DNA of 16,450 bases from Burkholderiales bacterium (GTDB taxonomy: Bacteria; Pseudomonadota; Gammaproteobacteria; Burkholderiales; Burkholderiaceae_D): the NCBI GenBank assembly GCA_005800405.1, contig SYFN01000006.1, forward strand, positions 1-16,450. Reading direction: 5' to 3'. The translations under genes and the position numbers were made by a program. Of this stretch, positions 7,081 through 14,747 are shown one piece after another (position 1 is the first letter of the stretch; the number at the start of each line of letters is the position of its first letter). The notes beneath the pieces are model-generated. The model was not told where the DNA came from. It worked only from the letters and a program-made list of their open reading frames with translations, and made no database searches.

Positions 7081-7893
7081 TCAGGCCAGCCAGCGTTTGC
7101 GGCGGCGATAAAATTTCATGTCACGGAAACTCTTGCGATCACCACCGGACACGCCAAGATAAAATTCTTTTACGTCTTCATTCGAAGCCAGATCGGCTGC
7201 AGCACCTTCCATGACCACCCGACCATTTTCAAGAATATAACCAAAGTCCGCATAGCGCAGCGCAATGGTGGTGTTCTGTTCGGCGAGCAGAAAGGAAACC
7301 TGCTCGTTTTTATTGAGATCTTGAACGATACCGAAAATTTCTTCGACAATTTGTGGCGCGAGCCCCATTGAGGGCTCATCGAGCAGAATCATGGATGGTT
7401 TGGCCATCAGTGCGCGGCCAATCGCGCACATCTGTTGTTCACCGCCTGAGGTATAGCCGGCCATCGAGCTGCGGCGCTGCTTCAAGCGTGGAAAGTAGTG
7501 ATAGACCTTCTCAAGCTCATTTTTCAGATCATTACGAGAAATCTTCCGTGTATAAGCGCCGGTCAGTAGATTTTCTTCTATCGTCAGGTGACCAAAGCAA
7601 TGGCGGCCTTCCATCACTTGCGACAAACCACGCCTGACCAGTTCATTGGGCGTCAGCTGATCGATACGTTCGCCATTGAATTCAATACTACCCTTGGTCA
7701 CATCGCCACGCTCACCACGCAAAAGCGTCGAGATGGATTTGAGTGTGGTCGATTTACCCGCGCCATTTGCTCCCATCAGCGCCACGATTTTTCCACGGGG
7801 TACCGACAAAGATACGCCTTTGAGTACAAGGATAACGTGGTCATAAATGATCTCGATGTTATTAATGGTCAGGATGGGCGGGTTCTGGTTCAT
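7081..7893 (-). CDS. livF: Branched-chain-amino-acid-type ABC transporter ATPase, LivF-like
   Basis: The protein is 270 aa from the chosen ATG. It has Walker A GANGAGKST (41-49), signature TSGGEQQ (148-154), Walker B MILLDEP (168-174) and LLAEQN, with Gln206 at the switch position as usual in LivF proteins. A 20-residue basic C-terminal tail ends in RRRKRWLA. I chose the start at 7893 because GGA (7903-7905) sits nine bases upstream and the sequence MNQNPPILTI opens the domain. An ATG three codons earlier (7902) is also possible. A GTG at 7959 would place the terminator-like hairpin inside the coding region, so I reject it. It pairs with LivG to drive the LivH/LivM channel. Confidence 0.9.
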   Translation of the reverse strand: MNQNPPILTINNIEIIYDHVILVLKGVSLSVPRGKIVALMGANGAGKSTTLKSISTLLRGERGDVTKGSIEFNGERIDQLTPNELVRRGLSQVMEGRHCFGHLTIEENLLTGAYTRKISRNDLKNELEKVYHYFPRLKQRRSSMAGYTSGGEQQMCAIGRALMAKPSMILLDEPSMGLAPQIVEEIFGIVQDLNKNEQVSFLLAEQNTTIALRYADFGYILENGRVVMEGAAADLASNEDVKEFYLGVSGGDRKSFRDMKFYRRRKRWLA

Positions 7894-7902
7894 ATTGGCC
7901 AT

Positions 7903-7905
7903 TCC
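7903..7905 (-). promoter_or_regulatory. Ribosome binding site deciding the livF start
   Basis: GGA on the minus strand, nine bases before the ATG at 7893. It favours that start over the GTG at 7959. Confidence 0.4.
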
Positions 7906-7915
7906 ATTGGTCTGC

Positions 7916-7951
7916 AAAAACCACAGGACCCCGGCCTGTGCCGAAGTCCTG
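7916..7951 (-). terminator. Intrinsic terminator or attenuator between the binding-protein gene and livF
   Basis: On the minus strand CAGGACTTCGGC pairs with GCCGGGGTCCTG to give a 12-bp stem (two U-G pairs) closed by the tetraloop ACAG. It is followed by TGG and five T residues. This has the shape of a rho-independent terminator, though the T-tract is short. It lies about 50 bp after the substrate-binding protein stop and just ahead of livF. It may set the higher binding-protein to ATPase ratio common in ABC operons by letting only part of the transcripts pass. Confidence 0.7.
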
Positions 7952-8000
7952 CGATCCACAACGTAGGGTCTTCGTTAAAAAGCTTCTGCTGCTGAATCAA

Positions 8001-9302
8001 TTATTTGAGACAAGCTGCCTTGATGTTTTTTTCTTTGGCATAATTTGCCGATGTCTCTTCAAGCAGCCGGCGCACCAATACTTTGTCACCGGTAATCCAG
8101 GTATTTGATAACGGAATCCACTTGCTCCCGTCCCATTGCTGCACCTTGGTGGCGCCCGAGCCTTCGTGATCATCACAAGAAGTTTTCACGGGCGGGAACA
8201 GATCAGCGACACCGAGCGCTTTCTGACGTGCAGCATCGACATTCAGATTCTCTAAGCCCCAGCGGACCTGCTCACCGGTCAGCACTTTGCCCTTGCCAAA
8301 TTTGGCTTGGGCATTGCGCATAGCTTCCACCATCAATACACCTGCCACAACGCCGCGCAGATACATCGTGTGACCCACGCGATTCTTCTCGGCCAGATTA
8401 CCTTTGCCAGCGCCGTACACCGTGCCGCGAATTTCATCAAGCAGCGGATAGTTACCTGGTGTGGTGAAGCTCATTGTCGTAAAGCCTTTGGCCGCATCAC
8501 CTGCGGGCACGGCGTCCTCTTCAGCACCTGCCCACCAGACACCCAGCATTTTTTCACGCGGGAAGCCATTGCGCTGCGCTGTCTTCAGCGACACGGCGCT
8601 CATCACACCGTAGGTCCAGACGATCACGAAGTCGGGTTGTACCTGACGAATCTGCAGCCACTGCGACTGCTGATCATTGCCCGGTGGCTGGACTGGAATT
8701 TTGATCAATTCAAAACCGTATTTGGCGGCCTCTGCTTCCAGTACCGGCAGCGGCTCTTTACCGTAAGCGGAGTCGTGATACAGATGGACAATTTTCTTGC
8801 CTTTGAGTTTGTCCATACCCCCCATTTTGTCGCCGAGATAATGCACCATCGCAGCGGCCTGATTCCAGTAGCTGGTGATCAGTGGAAATACGTACGGGAA
8901 AACCTTGCCGTTCGCGGCATCGGAGCGGCCATAGCCCAGCGTCGTCATCGGGATTTTGTCTGTGCCAACGCGATCAAGGATGCCGTAGGCGATACCTGTG
9001 GAAAGCGGCTCAACCAGCGAAGCGCCACCGTTCTTGCTCTTGAGACGCTCATAACATTCCACACCCCGCGAGGCGTTGTACTCGGTCTCGCACTCTTCCC
9101 AGATCAACTTGACGCCATTGATCCCGTTGTCACGCATATTGATCAGGGTCATGTAGTCGATGATGCCGCCGTAGAAACCGCTGCCGCCAGCGGCATAAGG
9201 GCCTACACGGTAAGACAGCATGGGTATGAATTGCTGGGCCATTGCAGTGCTGGCAGCGGCCAGCAGTAAGACGCTTGCCAAGAGTGATTTCAGTAACTTC
9301 AT
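8001..9302 (-). CDS. ABC transporter periplasmic substrate-binding protein (Leu/Ile/Val-type family)
   Basis: The protein is 433 aa from the ATG at 9302, preceded by a strong GGAGGAG (9306-9312); a start four codons further up is less likely. Residues 1-22 (MKLLKSLLASVLLLAAASTA plus MA) form a clear signal peptide with cleavage expected after AMA. The mature part has the type I periplasmic binding protein layout, including IIDYMTLINMRDNGINGVK, LYHDSAYGKEPLPVLEAEA and PDFVIVWTYGVMSAVSLKTA. It is longer than classical LivJ (about 345 aa), as in homologues found with acyl- or aryl-CoA ligase genes. The ligand is therefore probably not leucine, but cannot be read from sequence. It lies 39 bp after livM, in the operon. 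Confidence 0.9.
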   Translation of the reverse strand: MKLLKSLLASVLLLAAASTAMAQQFIPMLSYRVGPYAAGGSGFYGGIIDYMTLINMRDNGINGVKLIWEECETEYNASRGVECYERLKSKNGGASLVEPLSTGIAYGILDRVGTDKIPMTTLGYGRSDAANGKVFPYVFPLITSYWNQAAAMVHYLGDKMGGMDKLKGKKIVHLYHDSAYGKEPLPVLEAEAAKYGFELIKIPVQPPGNDQQSQWLQIRQVQPDFVIVWTYGVMSAVSLKTAQRNGFPREKMLGVWWAGAEEDAVPAGDAAKGFTTMSFTTPGNYPLLDEIRGTVYGAGKGNLAEKNRVGHTMYLRGVVAGVLMVEAMRNAQAKFGKGKVLTGEQVRWGLENLNVDAARQKALGVADLFPPVKTSCDDHEGSGATKVQQWDGSKWIPLSNTWITGDKVLVRRLLEETSANYAKEKNIKAACLK

Positions 9303-9305
9303 AGT

Positions 9306-9312
9306 CTCCTCC
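9306..9312 (-). promoter_or_regulatory. Ribosome binding site of the binding-protein gene
   Basis: GGAGGAG on the minus strand, three bases before the ATG at 9302. It is the strongest Shine-Dalgarno in the operon, in line with high demand for the periplasmic protein. Confidence 0.6.
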
Positions 9313-9341
9313 ACAAAAATTAATCGGTATGACGAAGATAG

Positions 9342-10400
9342 CTAGTGCGGGAAAGGCCAGAGCCTCAGTTTTTCTTTGGTGATTTGCCACAGCCGGGCAA
9401 GGCCATGCGGCTCGACGATCAGGAAGAAGATGATCAGAGCACCAAAGACCATCAATTCCAGATTGGATGCCACCGCAGTCGAAATGCCAAGCGCGTGTGC
9501 CAGCATATTCAGAACGGTGGGCAGCAGGACAATAAAAGCAGCACCTAGAAATGAACCCATCACAGATCCGAGTCCGCCAATAATCACCATGAACAGAATA
9601 CGGAATGAGAGATCGAGGTTATACGCCTCAGGCTCTACCGTACCCAGATAGGCATAGGCATACAGGGCGCCGGCCACGCCGCAATAGAACGAGCTGATCG
9701 CAAATGCCAGCAGCTTGGTGTGCATCAGCCGTATGCCGATTACCTCGGCGGCCACATCCATATCCCGTACTGCCATCCAGCACCGGCCGATGTTGGAGCG
9801 CACGAGATTTTTTGCGAGCAGGGCGAGCAGAAACACAATTGCCAGCACCAGCAGGTATTTCGTCATGGGCGTGTCAAATACGAAGCCGAGTATCTCGAGC
9901 TTTTGTGCAGTGATGACCCCTGATGAACTGTAGTTGGTAAACCATTGCACCTTGGTCAGCGCCCAAACGACGAAAAACTGCGTCGCCAGCGTCGATGCGG
10001 CCAGATAAAATCCGCGCACACGCAAGGAGGGCAAGCCGAACACAATACCCAGCGCAGCGGCGCACAAGCCGCCCAAAGCAAACGCCAGCAGCAAAGGAAT
10101 GTCCAGCACGCGGAGCATGAAATTATACGAGGCAAATGCGCCCACGGCCATAAATGCTGCCGAGCCCAGCGAGAGTTGGCCAGCATAGCCAGTCAATATG
10201 TTCAAGCCCAGTGTTGCCAGCGAAAAAATCAGAAACGGAATCAGGATTGCTGAAAAAAGATACGGGGTCGCTACCAGAGGTACGACGAAAAAAGCCAGTG
10301 CAAGCAGGAGCAGCATGCCGATGCGGTCCTGACGAATCGGAAAAATCTGCCCATCAGCCTCGTAAGTCGTTTTGAATTGTCCTGCTTCACGGTACAGCAT
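9342..10400 (-). CDS. livM: Branched-chain-amino-acid-type ABC transporter permease, LivM-like
   Basis: This is a 352-aa inner-membrane permease. Hydrophobic helices start at about residue 28. Family motifs are LGLNILTGYAGQLSLGSAAF (64-83), LPSLRVRGFYLAASTLATQF (123-142) and the coupling region IGRCWMAVRDMDVAAEVIGI (204-223), followed by KLLAFAISSFYCGVAGALYA. A later FMVIIGGLGSVMGSFLGA segment is typical of LivM. The N-terminus carries about 27 cytoplasmic residues before the first helix. AGGGAG before the ATG supports the start. It should pair with LivH to form the channel. It sits 99 bp after livH and 39 bp before the binding protein. Confidence 0.92.
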   Translation of the reverse strand: MLYREAGQFKTTYEADGQIFPIRQDRIGMLLLLALAFFVVPLVATPYLFSAILIPFLIFSLATLGLNILTGYAGQLSLGSAAFMAVGAFASYNFMLRVLDIPLLLAFALGGLCAAALGIVFGLPSLRVRGFYLAASTLATQFFVVWALTKVQWFTNYSSSGVITAQKLEILGFVFDTPMTKYLLVLAIVFLLALLAKNLVRSNIGRCWMAVRDMDVAAEVIGIRLMHTKLLAFAISSFYCGVAGALYAYAYLGTVEPEAYNLDLSFRILFMVIIGGLGSVMGSFLGAAFIVLLPTVLNMLAHALGISTAVASNLELMVFGALIIFFLIVEPHGLARLWQITKEKLRLWPFPH

Positions 10401-10499
10401 AAAAACTCCCTGAATCCTTGTAGCGTCGATTGCAATATGCGATAGCCTCGTCAGGCCGACAGCAACTTCAATACTTGGCGGCGCTCCTCGTTCGGCGCT

Positions 10500-11399
10500 T
10501 CAAATCCTTCTGATAATTTTTTCACCGAACAAACCTTCAGGCCGAACCAGCAGGAAGCCCAGTGCAAGCACATAAGGGAACCAGCCCTCTATGCCGCCAC
10601 CGACAAAAGGTCCGATGTAGACTTCAGCAAGTTTTTCAGACGAGCCGATGATGAGTCCGCCAATGATGGCACCGGGCACTGAAGTAAATCCACCGAGAAT
10701 CAATACAGGGAGCGCTTTGAGCGCCACGAAGCTCAGCGAAAACTGCACACCATTGCGCGATCCCCACAGCAAGCCCGCGACCAGCGCCACAAATCCCGCT
10801 ACCCCCCAGACAATGCCCCAGATCTGCTGCAAAGGAATCCCGACGGCAAGTGCCGCCTGATGATCGTCTGCCACCGCACGAAGCGCGCGACCGACCTTGG
10901 TGCGAGAGAAAAACAGCGCCAGTCCTGTCACCAGCAGCGCACAGATGGCAGCCGCCGTTACATCGAAGCGCGAGATCACGATGTTGAACACATTCATCAT
11001 GCTCTCCATCGGCACGTCCTCGATACCGAGATCCAGGCGTTTCACATCCGAGCCCCAAACCAGCTGCGCCATGCCTTCGATAAAAAATGTCAGGCCTATC
11101 GTCGCCATGAACAGCGAGATCTCCGGCTGATTAACCAGAGGCCTGAGAACAAAGCGTTCAATTGCCAGCCCCAGCAAGGCCATCACACCGATGGTTACAA
11201 GAATCGCAGTCCACAAAGGCAGACCCAATTCGGTGAGCGACACGCAGGTAAGTGCGGCAAAAAAAACCATTGAGCCCTGCGCGAAATTGAATACGCCCGA
11301 AGCCTTGTAAATCAGCACAAAGCCCAGCGCTACCAGCGCATACATGATCCCGGAGAGCAAACCACCGATCAGGACCTCAAAGAAAAAATTCAGATTCAT
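10500..11399 (-). CDS. livH: Branched-chain-amino-acid-type ABC transporter permease, LivH-like
   Basis: A 299-aa membrane permease with about eight hydrophobic segments. The LivH hallmarks are GLLSGIMYALVALGFVLIYK near the N-terminus, FNFAQGSMVFFAAL (37-50), the coupling helix VGRALRAVADDHQAALAVGI (169-188), and GGFTSVPGAIIGGLIIGSSE before the C-terminus. The final ALGFLLVRPEGLFGEKIIRR is also typical. AGGATC about ten bases upstream of the ATG serves as a moderate ribosome binding site. A 206-bp gap with a palindromic element separates it from livG, so this junction may have reduced or separately controlled expression. Confidence 0.92.
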   Translation of the reverse strand: MNLNFFFEVLIGGLLSGIMYALVALGFVLIYKASGVFNFAQGSMVFFAALTCVSLTELGLPLWTAILVTIGVMALLGLAIERFVLRPLVNQPEISLFMATIGLTFFIEGMAQLVWGSDVKRLDLGIEDVPMESMMNVFNIVISRFDVTAAAICALLVTGLALFFSRTKVGRALRAVADDHQAALAVGIPLQQIWGIVWGVAGFVALVAGLLWGSRNGVQFSLSFVALKALPVLILGGFTSVPGAIIGGLIIGSSEKLAEVYIGPFVGGGIEGWFPYVLALGFLLVRPEGLFGEKIIRRI

Positions 11400-11404
11400 G
11401 GGGG

Positions 11405-11556
11405 CAAGATCCTAAATACACGGTGTCCCGGACTGCGCCGGGATGACAGTTTTGGTGCTGATGCGTTTCGAAAGATCAATCGGGTGCAAGCCAATGCCAG
11501 TGCGTCGCACCAGATGCGGCGCGCCTGACCCGTTGGTCTGGCTTGCAAGCCAGACC
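11405..11556. repeat. Palindromic repeat-like element between livH and livG
   Basis: A hairpin (TCCCGG-ACTGCG-CCGGGA, 11426-11443, followed by TGACA) resembles the dispersed extragenic palindromes with a GTCATCCCGG... theme that are common in proteobacteria. A perfect 22-bp palindrome lies at 11535-11556 (left half GGTCTGGCTTG). The segment TGCAAGCCA occurs twice (about 11486 and 11544). Neither stem has a T-tract, so it is not a classical terminator. Only one copy is in this window, so being a repeat is an inference. Confidence 0.45.
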
Positions 11557-11605
11557 GCTGCCTGGAGGAGGAGCAGCATACTTGTCTCACTTGTCAGCAA
11601 GCGGT

Positions 11606-12403
11606 TCAATGGGCAACTCCAAGGTAAGCATTGATCACGTCCTGATTGTTGCGAACTTCATCCGGTGTCCCGTCGCCAATCTTTTTGCCGTAATCCAGTA
11701 CCACGACCCGGTCCGAGATATCCATGACTACACCCATGTCGTGCTCGATCAGTACGATGGTGGTACCAAATTGTTCATTCACATCGATTATGAAACGGCA
11801 CATATCTTGTTTTTCTTCTACGTTCATGCCAGCCATGGGTTCATCGAGCAAAAGAATTTGAGGCTCAGCGGCTAGTGCGCGACCCAATTCAACACGCTTT
11901 TGTAAGCCATACGGCAGACGTCCTACAGGTGTTTTGCGTATATGTTGTATTTCAAGAAAATCGATGACTTCTTCAACTTTAATGCGATGAGCATTTTCTT
12001 CGCGCCGAGCAGGTCCTACATACAGCGCTTGCATTAAGAAATTGGATTGCATTTTCAAATTACGGCCGGTCATGATGTTGTCGAGAACCGTCATGCCTTT
12101 AAACAGCGCAATATTTTGAAAGGTGCGGGCAATGCCACTTTCTGCCGCAGCATGAGTATTCATGTCACGCAGGTGCTGACCGCGATAAATGATTTCGCCC
12201 TGTTGCGGACGGTAGACACCATTAATCACATTCAGCATGGAGCTTTTGCCAGCACCATTGGGTCCGATGATGGCGCGGATTTCATGTTCGCGTATGTCGA
12301 ATGAAATATCCGTTAACGCTTTAACTCCACCGAACGACAATGAAATATCTCGTAAATCAAGGATGACATCGCCCGAGCGACGAGCAGCAGTAGTGGTATT
12401 CAT
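11606..12403 (-). CDS. livG: Branched-chain-amino-acid-type ABC transporter ATPase, LivG-like
   Basis: A 265-aa ATPase with Walker A GPNGAGKS (47-54), signature LPYGLQKRVELGRAL (163-177), Walker B ILLLDEP (183-189) and H-loop His221 in LIEHDMGVVMDIS. The LPYG form of the signature is a LivG trait. The C-terminal GDGTPDEVRNNQDVINAYLG tail is also family-typical. Its ATG overlaps the stop of the acyl-CoA synthetase gene (ATGA at 12400-12403 on the minus strand). This ties transport and acyl activation into one transcript and suggests translational coupling. Confidence 0.93.
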   Translation of the reverse strand: MNTTTAARRSGDVILDLRDISLSFGGVKALTDISFDIREHEIRAIIGPNGAGKSSMLNVINGVYRPQQGEIIYRGQHLRDMNTHAAAESGIARTFQNIALFKGMTVLDNIMTGRNLKMQSNFLMQALYVGPARREENAHRIKVEEVIDFLEIQHIRKTPVGRLPYGLQKRVELGRALAAEPQILLLDEPMAGMNVEEKQDMCRFIIDVNEQFGTTIVLIEHDMGVVMDISDRVVVLDYGKKIGDGTPDEVRNNQDVINAYLGVAH

Positions 12404-14361
12404 CAGGCAGCCTTGCGGGTGGCGCTAAAGATTTTGGCATTACGAATTTCCAGATCAGCGCTGATGATGCCTTGCCGCCCATCTTCGAATTTAACCTGTG
12501 TTTCTATGAACTGTCGTTCACGACCGTCGTATAACGCATCAATTAAAACAGCATATTTTTCGCTAATGAAGCGACGTCGTACTTTGCGTGTACGGGTAAG
12601 TTCATCATCGTCCGGATCAAGTTCTTTATGCAATATAAGAAAGCGATGCACTTGTGAGCCCGACAGCAGCGCATCATGCGCCAGATCGGCATTCACTTTT
12701 TCTACGCATTCACTAATGAGCTCGTACACTGCAGCTTGACTGGCAAGATCGCTATAGCCGCTATACGCCAGATTACGCCGTTCAGCCCAGTTGCCGACAG
12801 CTTCCATATCAATATTAATAAAGGCAGTACAGCTAGGGCGACTATCACCAAAAGCGACCGCTTCTTTGATAAAAGGGAAAAACTTTAATTTGTTTTCTAT
12901 GTACTTAGGAGCGAACAGCGTACCGTCTGCCATTTTGCCGACGTCTTTGGCGCGATCAATAATTTTGAGATGGCCATCATTATCAAAAAAGCCCGCATCT
13001 CCAGTGTGAAAATACCCTTGGCTATCAATAGCTTCGGCGGTGTCATCTGCTTTTTTGTAATAGCCCACCATGAGGCCCGGCGAACGTACTAATACTTCAC
13101 CACTATCAGTAATTTTTACTTCAACGCCAGCCATAGGCCGACCCACCGTGTCTAGTTTTACATCCCCCGAGCGCTGCATGCACACGGTGACGCAGGTCTC
13201 CGTCATGCCATAGAGCTGTTTAAGATTAATTCCTATAGAGCGGTAGAAGTCGAATAAGTCAGGGCCTATGGCTTCGCCACCGGTATACGCTACTTTAATG
13301 CGTGACATGCCGAGCACATTTTTCAATGGACCGTAAATTAATAAGTCACCAATGGCATACAAAACTTTGTCTATCAGGCTAACCGACTCTTTGCCATCGA
13401 GTAGCTTTAAACCGACGCGTCGTGCTAAGCGCATGAAGTAATGAAATAGCGATCGCTTGATCGCGCTGGCATCTTCTATACGTATCATGACTTGGGTCAG
13501 AATATTTTCATAGATGCGTGGCGGCCCGAAGTAATACGTGGGCCCAATTTCACGCAAATCACTGGCTACCGTGGCAGGGGATTCCGGACAGTTAAGACAA
13601 AAGCCAGCGATGTGGGACATCGCGTATGAATAAAGAAAATCGCCTACCCACGCCAGCGGCAGGTAGCACAACACTTCATCCTCTGCAGTTATGTGATCGA
13701 ACTCAATGAGCGTATGACCCGTAGCAATCATCGCGGCATGCGAGTGACACACGCCTTTAGGTTTGCCCGTTGTGCCAGAGGTGTACAGGATGACAGCGAT
13801 ATCGTGAGTATCACCTGCATCGATTTGTTGTTGAAAAAAATCGGGGTGATCTTGATCGTGTGCTTTGCCTAACGCTTGCAGGCTATCGCATGAATGTACA
13901 CCCGCTTGTGTGTAATTGCGCAGACCACGACCATCGTCAAACGCTATGTGCGATAGGCCAGAAATACTTTCGCGTATCTCGAGTAGCTTGTCGACTTGTT
14001 CCTGATTTTCAACGATAGCAAAATCAATTTCAGCATTTTCCAATACATAGGCCATGTCTGCTGCCGGAGCATCCTGATACAGGGGAACGGCAACGCCACC
14101 TAAGCACTGAGCAGCTGCCATCGCCCAATACAAACGAGGACGATTGTCACCAACCACGGCGAGATTCATGCCGCGTTTAAAACCCAGTGCCGCTAGCCCG
14201 CAGGCCAACAAACGAACGTGGGTTTCTACTTCTGCCCACGTACTTGTTTGCCAGATACCCAAATGTTTTTCGCGAAATGCAGGATGCATGGGTCGCTGTA
14301 ACCCGTGCTGCTGCAATAAGCGCGGAAACGTATCCGCTGCTTTTTTATTGGTCTCCACCAT
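12403..14361 (-). CDS. Long-chain-type acyl-CoA synthetase (AMP-dependent ligase)
   Basis: The protein is 652 aa from the ATG at 14361. It activates a carboxylate through an acyl-adenylate and transfers it to CoA. Visible motifs are the phosphate loop YTSGTTGKPKGV (193-204), YGMTET (384-389), HTGD (452-455) with Asp455 for ribose, DRAKDVGK (469-476), and the C-terminal lysine region TRTRKVRRRF (589-598). The length and the long C-terminal domain fit the fatty-acyl or bulky-substrate subfamily rather than acetyl-CoA synthetase. The start is set by AAGAAGG (14368-14374); an ORF extension to 14502 gives a poor N-terminus. It heads the operon and overlaps livG, so the imported ligand is probably a carboxylic acid activated after uptake. 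Confidence 0.88.
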   Translation of the reverse strand: MVETNKKAADTFPRLLQQHGLQRPMHPAFREKHLGIWQTSTWAEVETHVRLLACGLAALGFKRGMNLAVVGDNRPRLYWAMAAAQCLGGVAVPLYQDAPAADMAYVLENAEIDFAIVENQEQVDKLLEIRESISGLSHIAFDDGRGLRNYTQAGVHSCDSLQALGKAHDQDHPDFFQQQIDAGDTHDIAVILYTSGTTGKPKGVCHSHAAMIATGHTLIEFDHITAEDEVLCYLPLAWVGDFLYSYAMSHIAGFCLNCPESPATVASDLREIGPTYYFGPPRIYENILTQVMIRIEDASAIKRSLFHYFMRLARRVGLKLLDGKESVSLIDKVLYAIGDLLIYGPLKNVLGMSRIKVAYTGGEAIGPDLFDFYRSIGINLKQLYGMTETCVTVCMQRSGDVKLDTVGRPMAGVEVKITDSGEVLVRSPGLMVGYYKKADDTAEAIDSQGYFHTGDAGFFDNDGHLKIIDRAKDVGKMADGTLFAPKYIENKLKFFPFIKEAVAFGDSRPSCTAFINIDMEAVGNWAERRNLAYSGYSDLASQAAVYELISECVEKVNADLAHDALLSGSQVHRFLILHKELDPDDDELTRTRKVRRRFISEKYAVLIDALYDGRERQFIETQVKFEDGRQGIISADLEIRNAKIFSATRKAA

Positions 14362-14367
14362 GATCTG

Positions 14368-14374
14368 CCTTCTT
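14368..14374 (-). promoter_or_regulatory. Ribosome binding site deciding the acyl-CoA synthetase start
   Basis: AAGAAGG on the minus strand lies six bases before the ATG at 14361. It favours this start over an in-frame ATG at 14502, which lacks comparable support. Confidence 0.6.
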
Positions 14375-14496
14375 ATAGGTAGTAATTGCTGAGCGGGCTC
14401 GTCATTGTGGACGGACCAACTCTTATTTTTGCCTAATGATAACCAGCTTGAGCTTTTTATAAGTATGTTCTGATGCGTAAGGATCAAGTTTCTATG

Positions 14497-14516
14497 ATGC
14501 AATGCACAAATTGCAT
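14497..14516. promoter_or_regulatory. Inverted repeat, candidate operator
   Basis: ATGCAAT and ATTGCAT are perfect 7-bp arms around a 6-bp spacer (GCACAA). The size and position between two divergent genes fit a dimeric regulator site. The regulator is unknown, and no regulator gene lies in the window. Confidence 0.35.
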
Positions 14517-14747
14517 GTCAAGTGGGCCATACCAGTCTTGTTACTTCCTGGGTAAAGACCAGTAAAACGCGGCTCGAGGTTGAGCAAAGCGGGATAGAGA
14601 TCCGTATCTAGAAACTGGGATCTGAACTTTTAGGTCAACTGGAATGCGCCACTGATTATTCAGCCCATGCGGGCGTCATTTCTCAACCTGACAACTTGCT
14701 AGCGATATGCGAGCTTCATTTCCTCACGACGTGGATTTAGCGACCTG

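Larger units (their letters stand above)
14362..14747. other. 386-bp divergent intergenic region
   Basis: This gap separates the start codons of the acyl-CoA synthetase (minus) and the membrane-OtsA fusion (plus) and should hold both promoters. A weak sigma70-like pair for the operon is TTGATC (14482-14487) and TACTTA (14460-14465) with a 16-bp spacer on the minus strand; the assignment is tentative. A 20-bp inverted repeat lies ten bases upstream of that -35. No convincing promoter was seen for the plus gene. Confidence 0.35.

Noticed and set aside
8307..9269. Plus-strand 320-aa open frame under the binding-protein gene
   Set aside because: It is antisense to a gene with a signal peptide and strong Shine-Dalgarno; its His/Gln-rich translation is typical of a shadow frame.
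11412..11609. Minus-strand 65-aa open frame between livH and livG
   Set aside because: Its translation ends in VIPAQSGTPCI, the usual false product of dispersed palindromic repeats rather than a gene.
14361..14502. N-terminal extension of the acyl-CoA synthetase to an upstream ATG
   Set aside because: The extension is unlike the family and the ATG at 14361 has a good Shine-Dalgarno.
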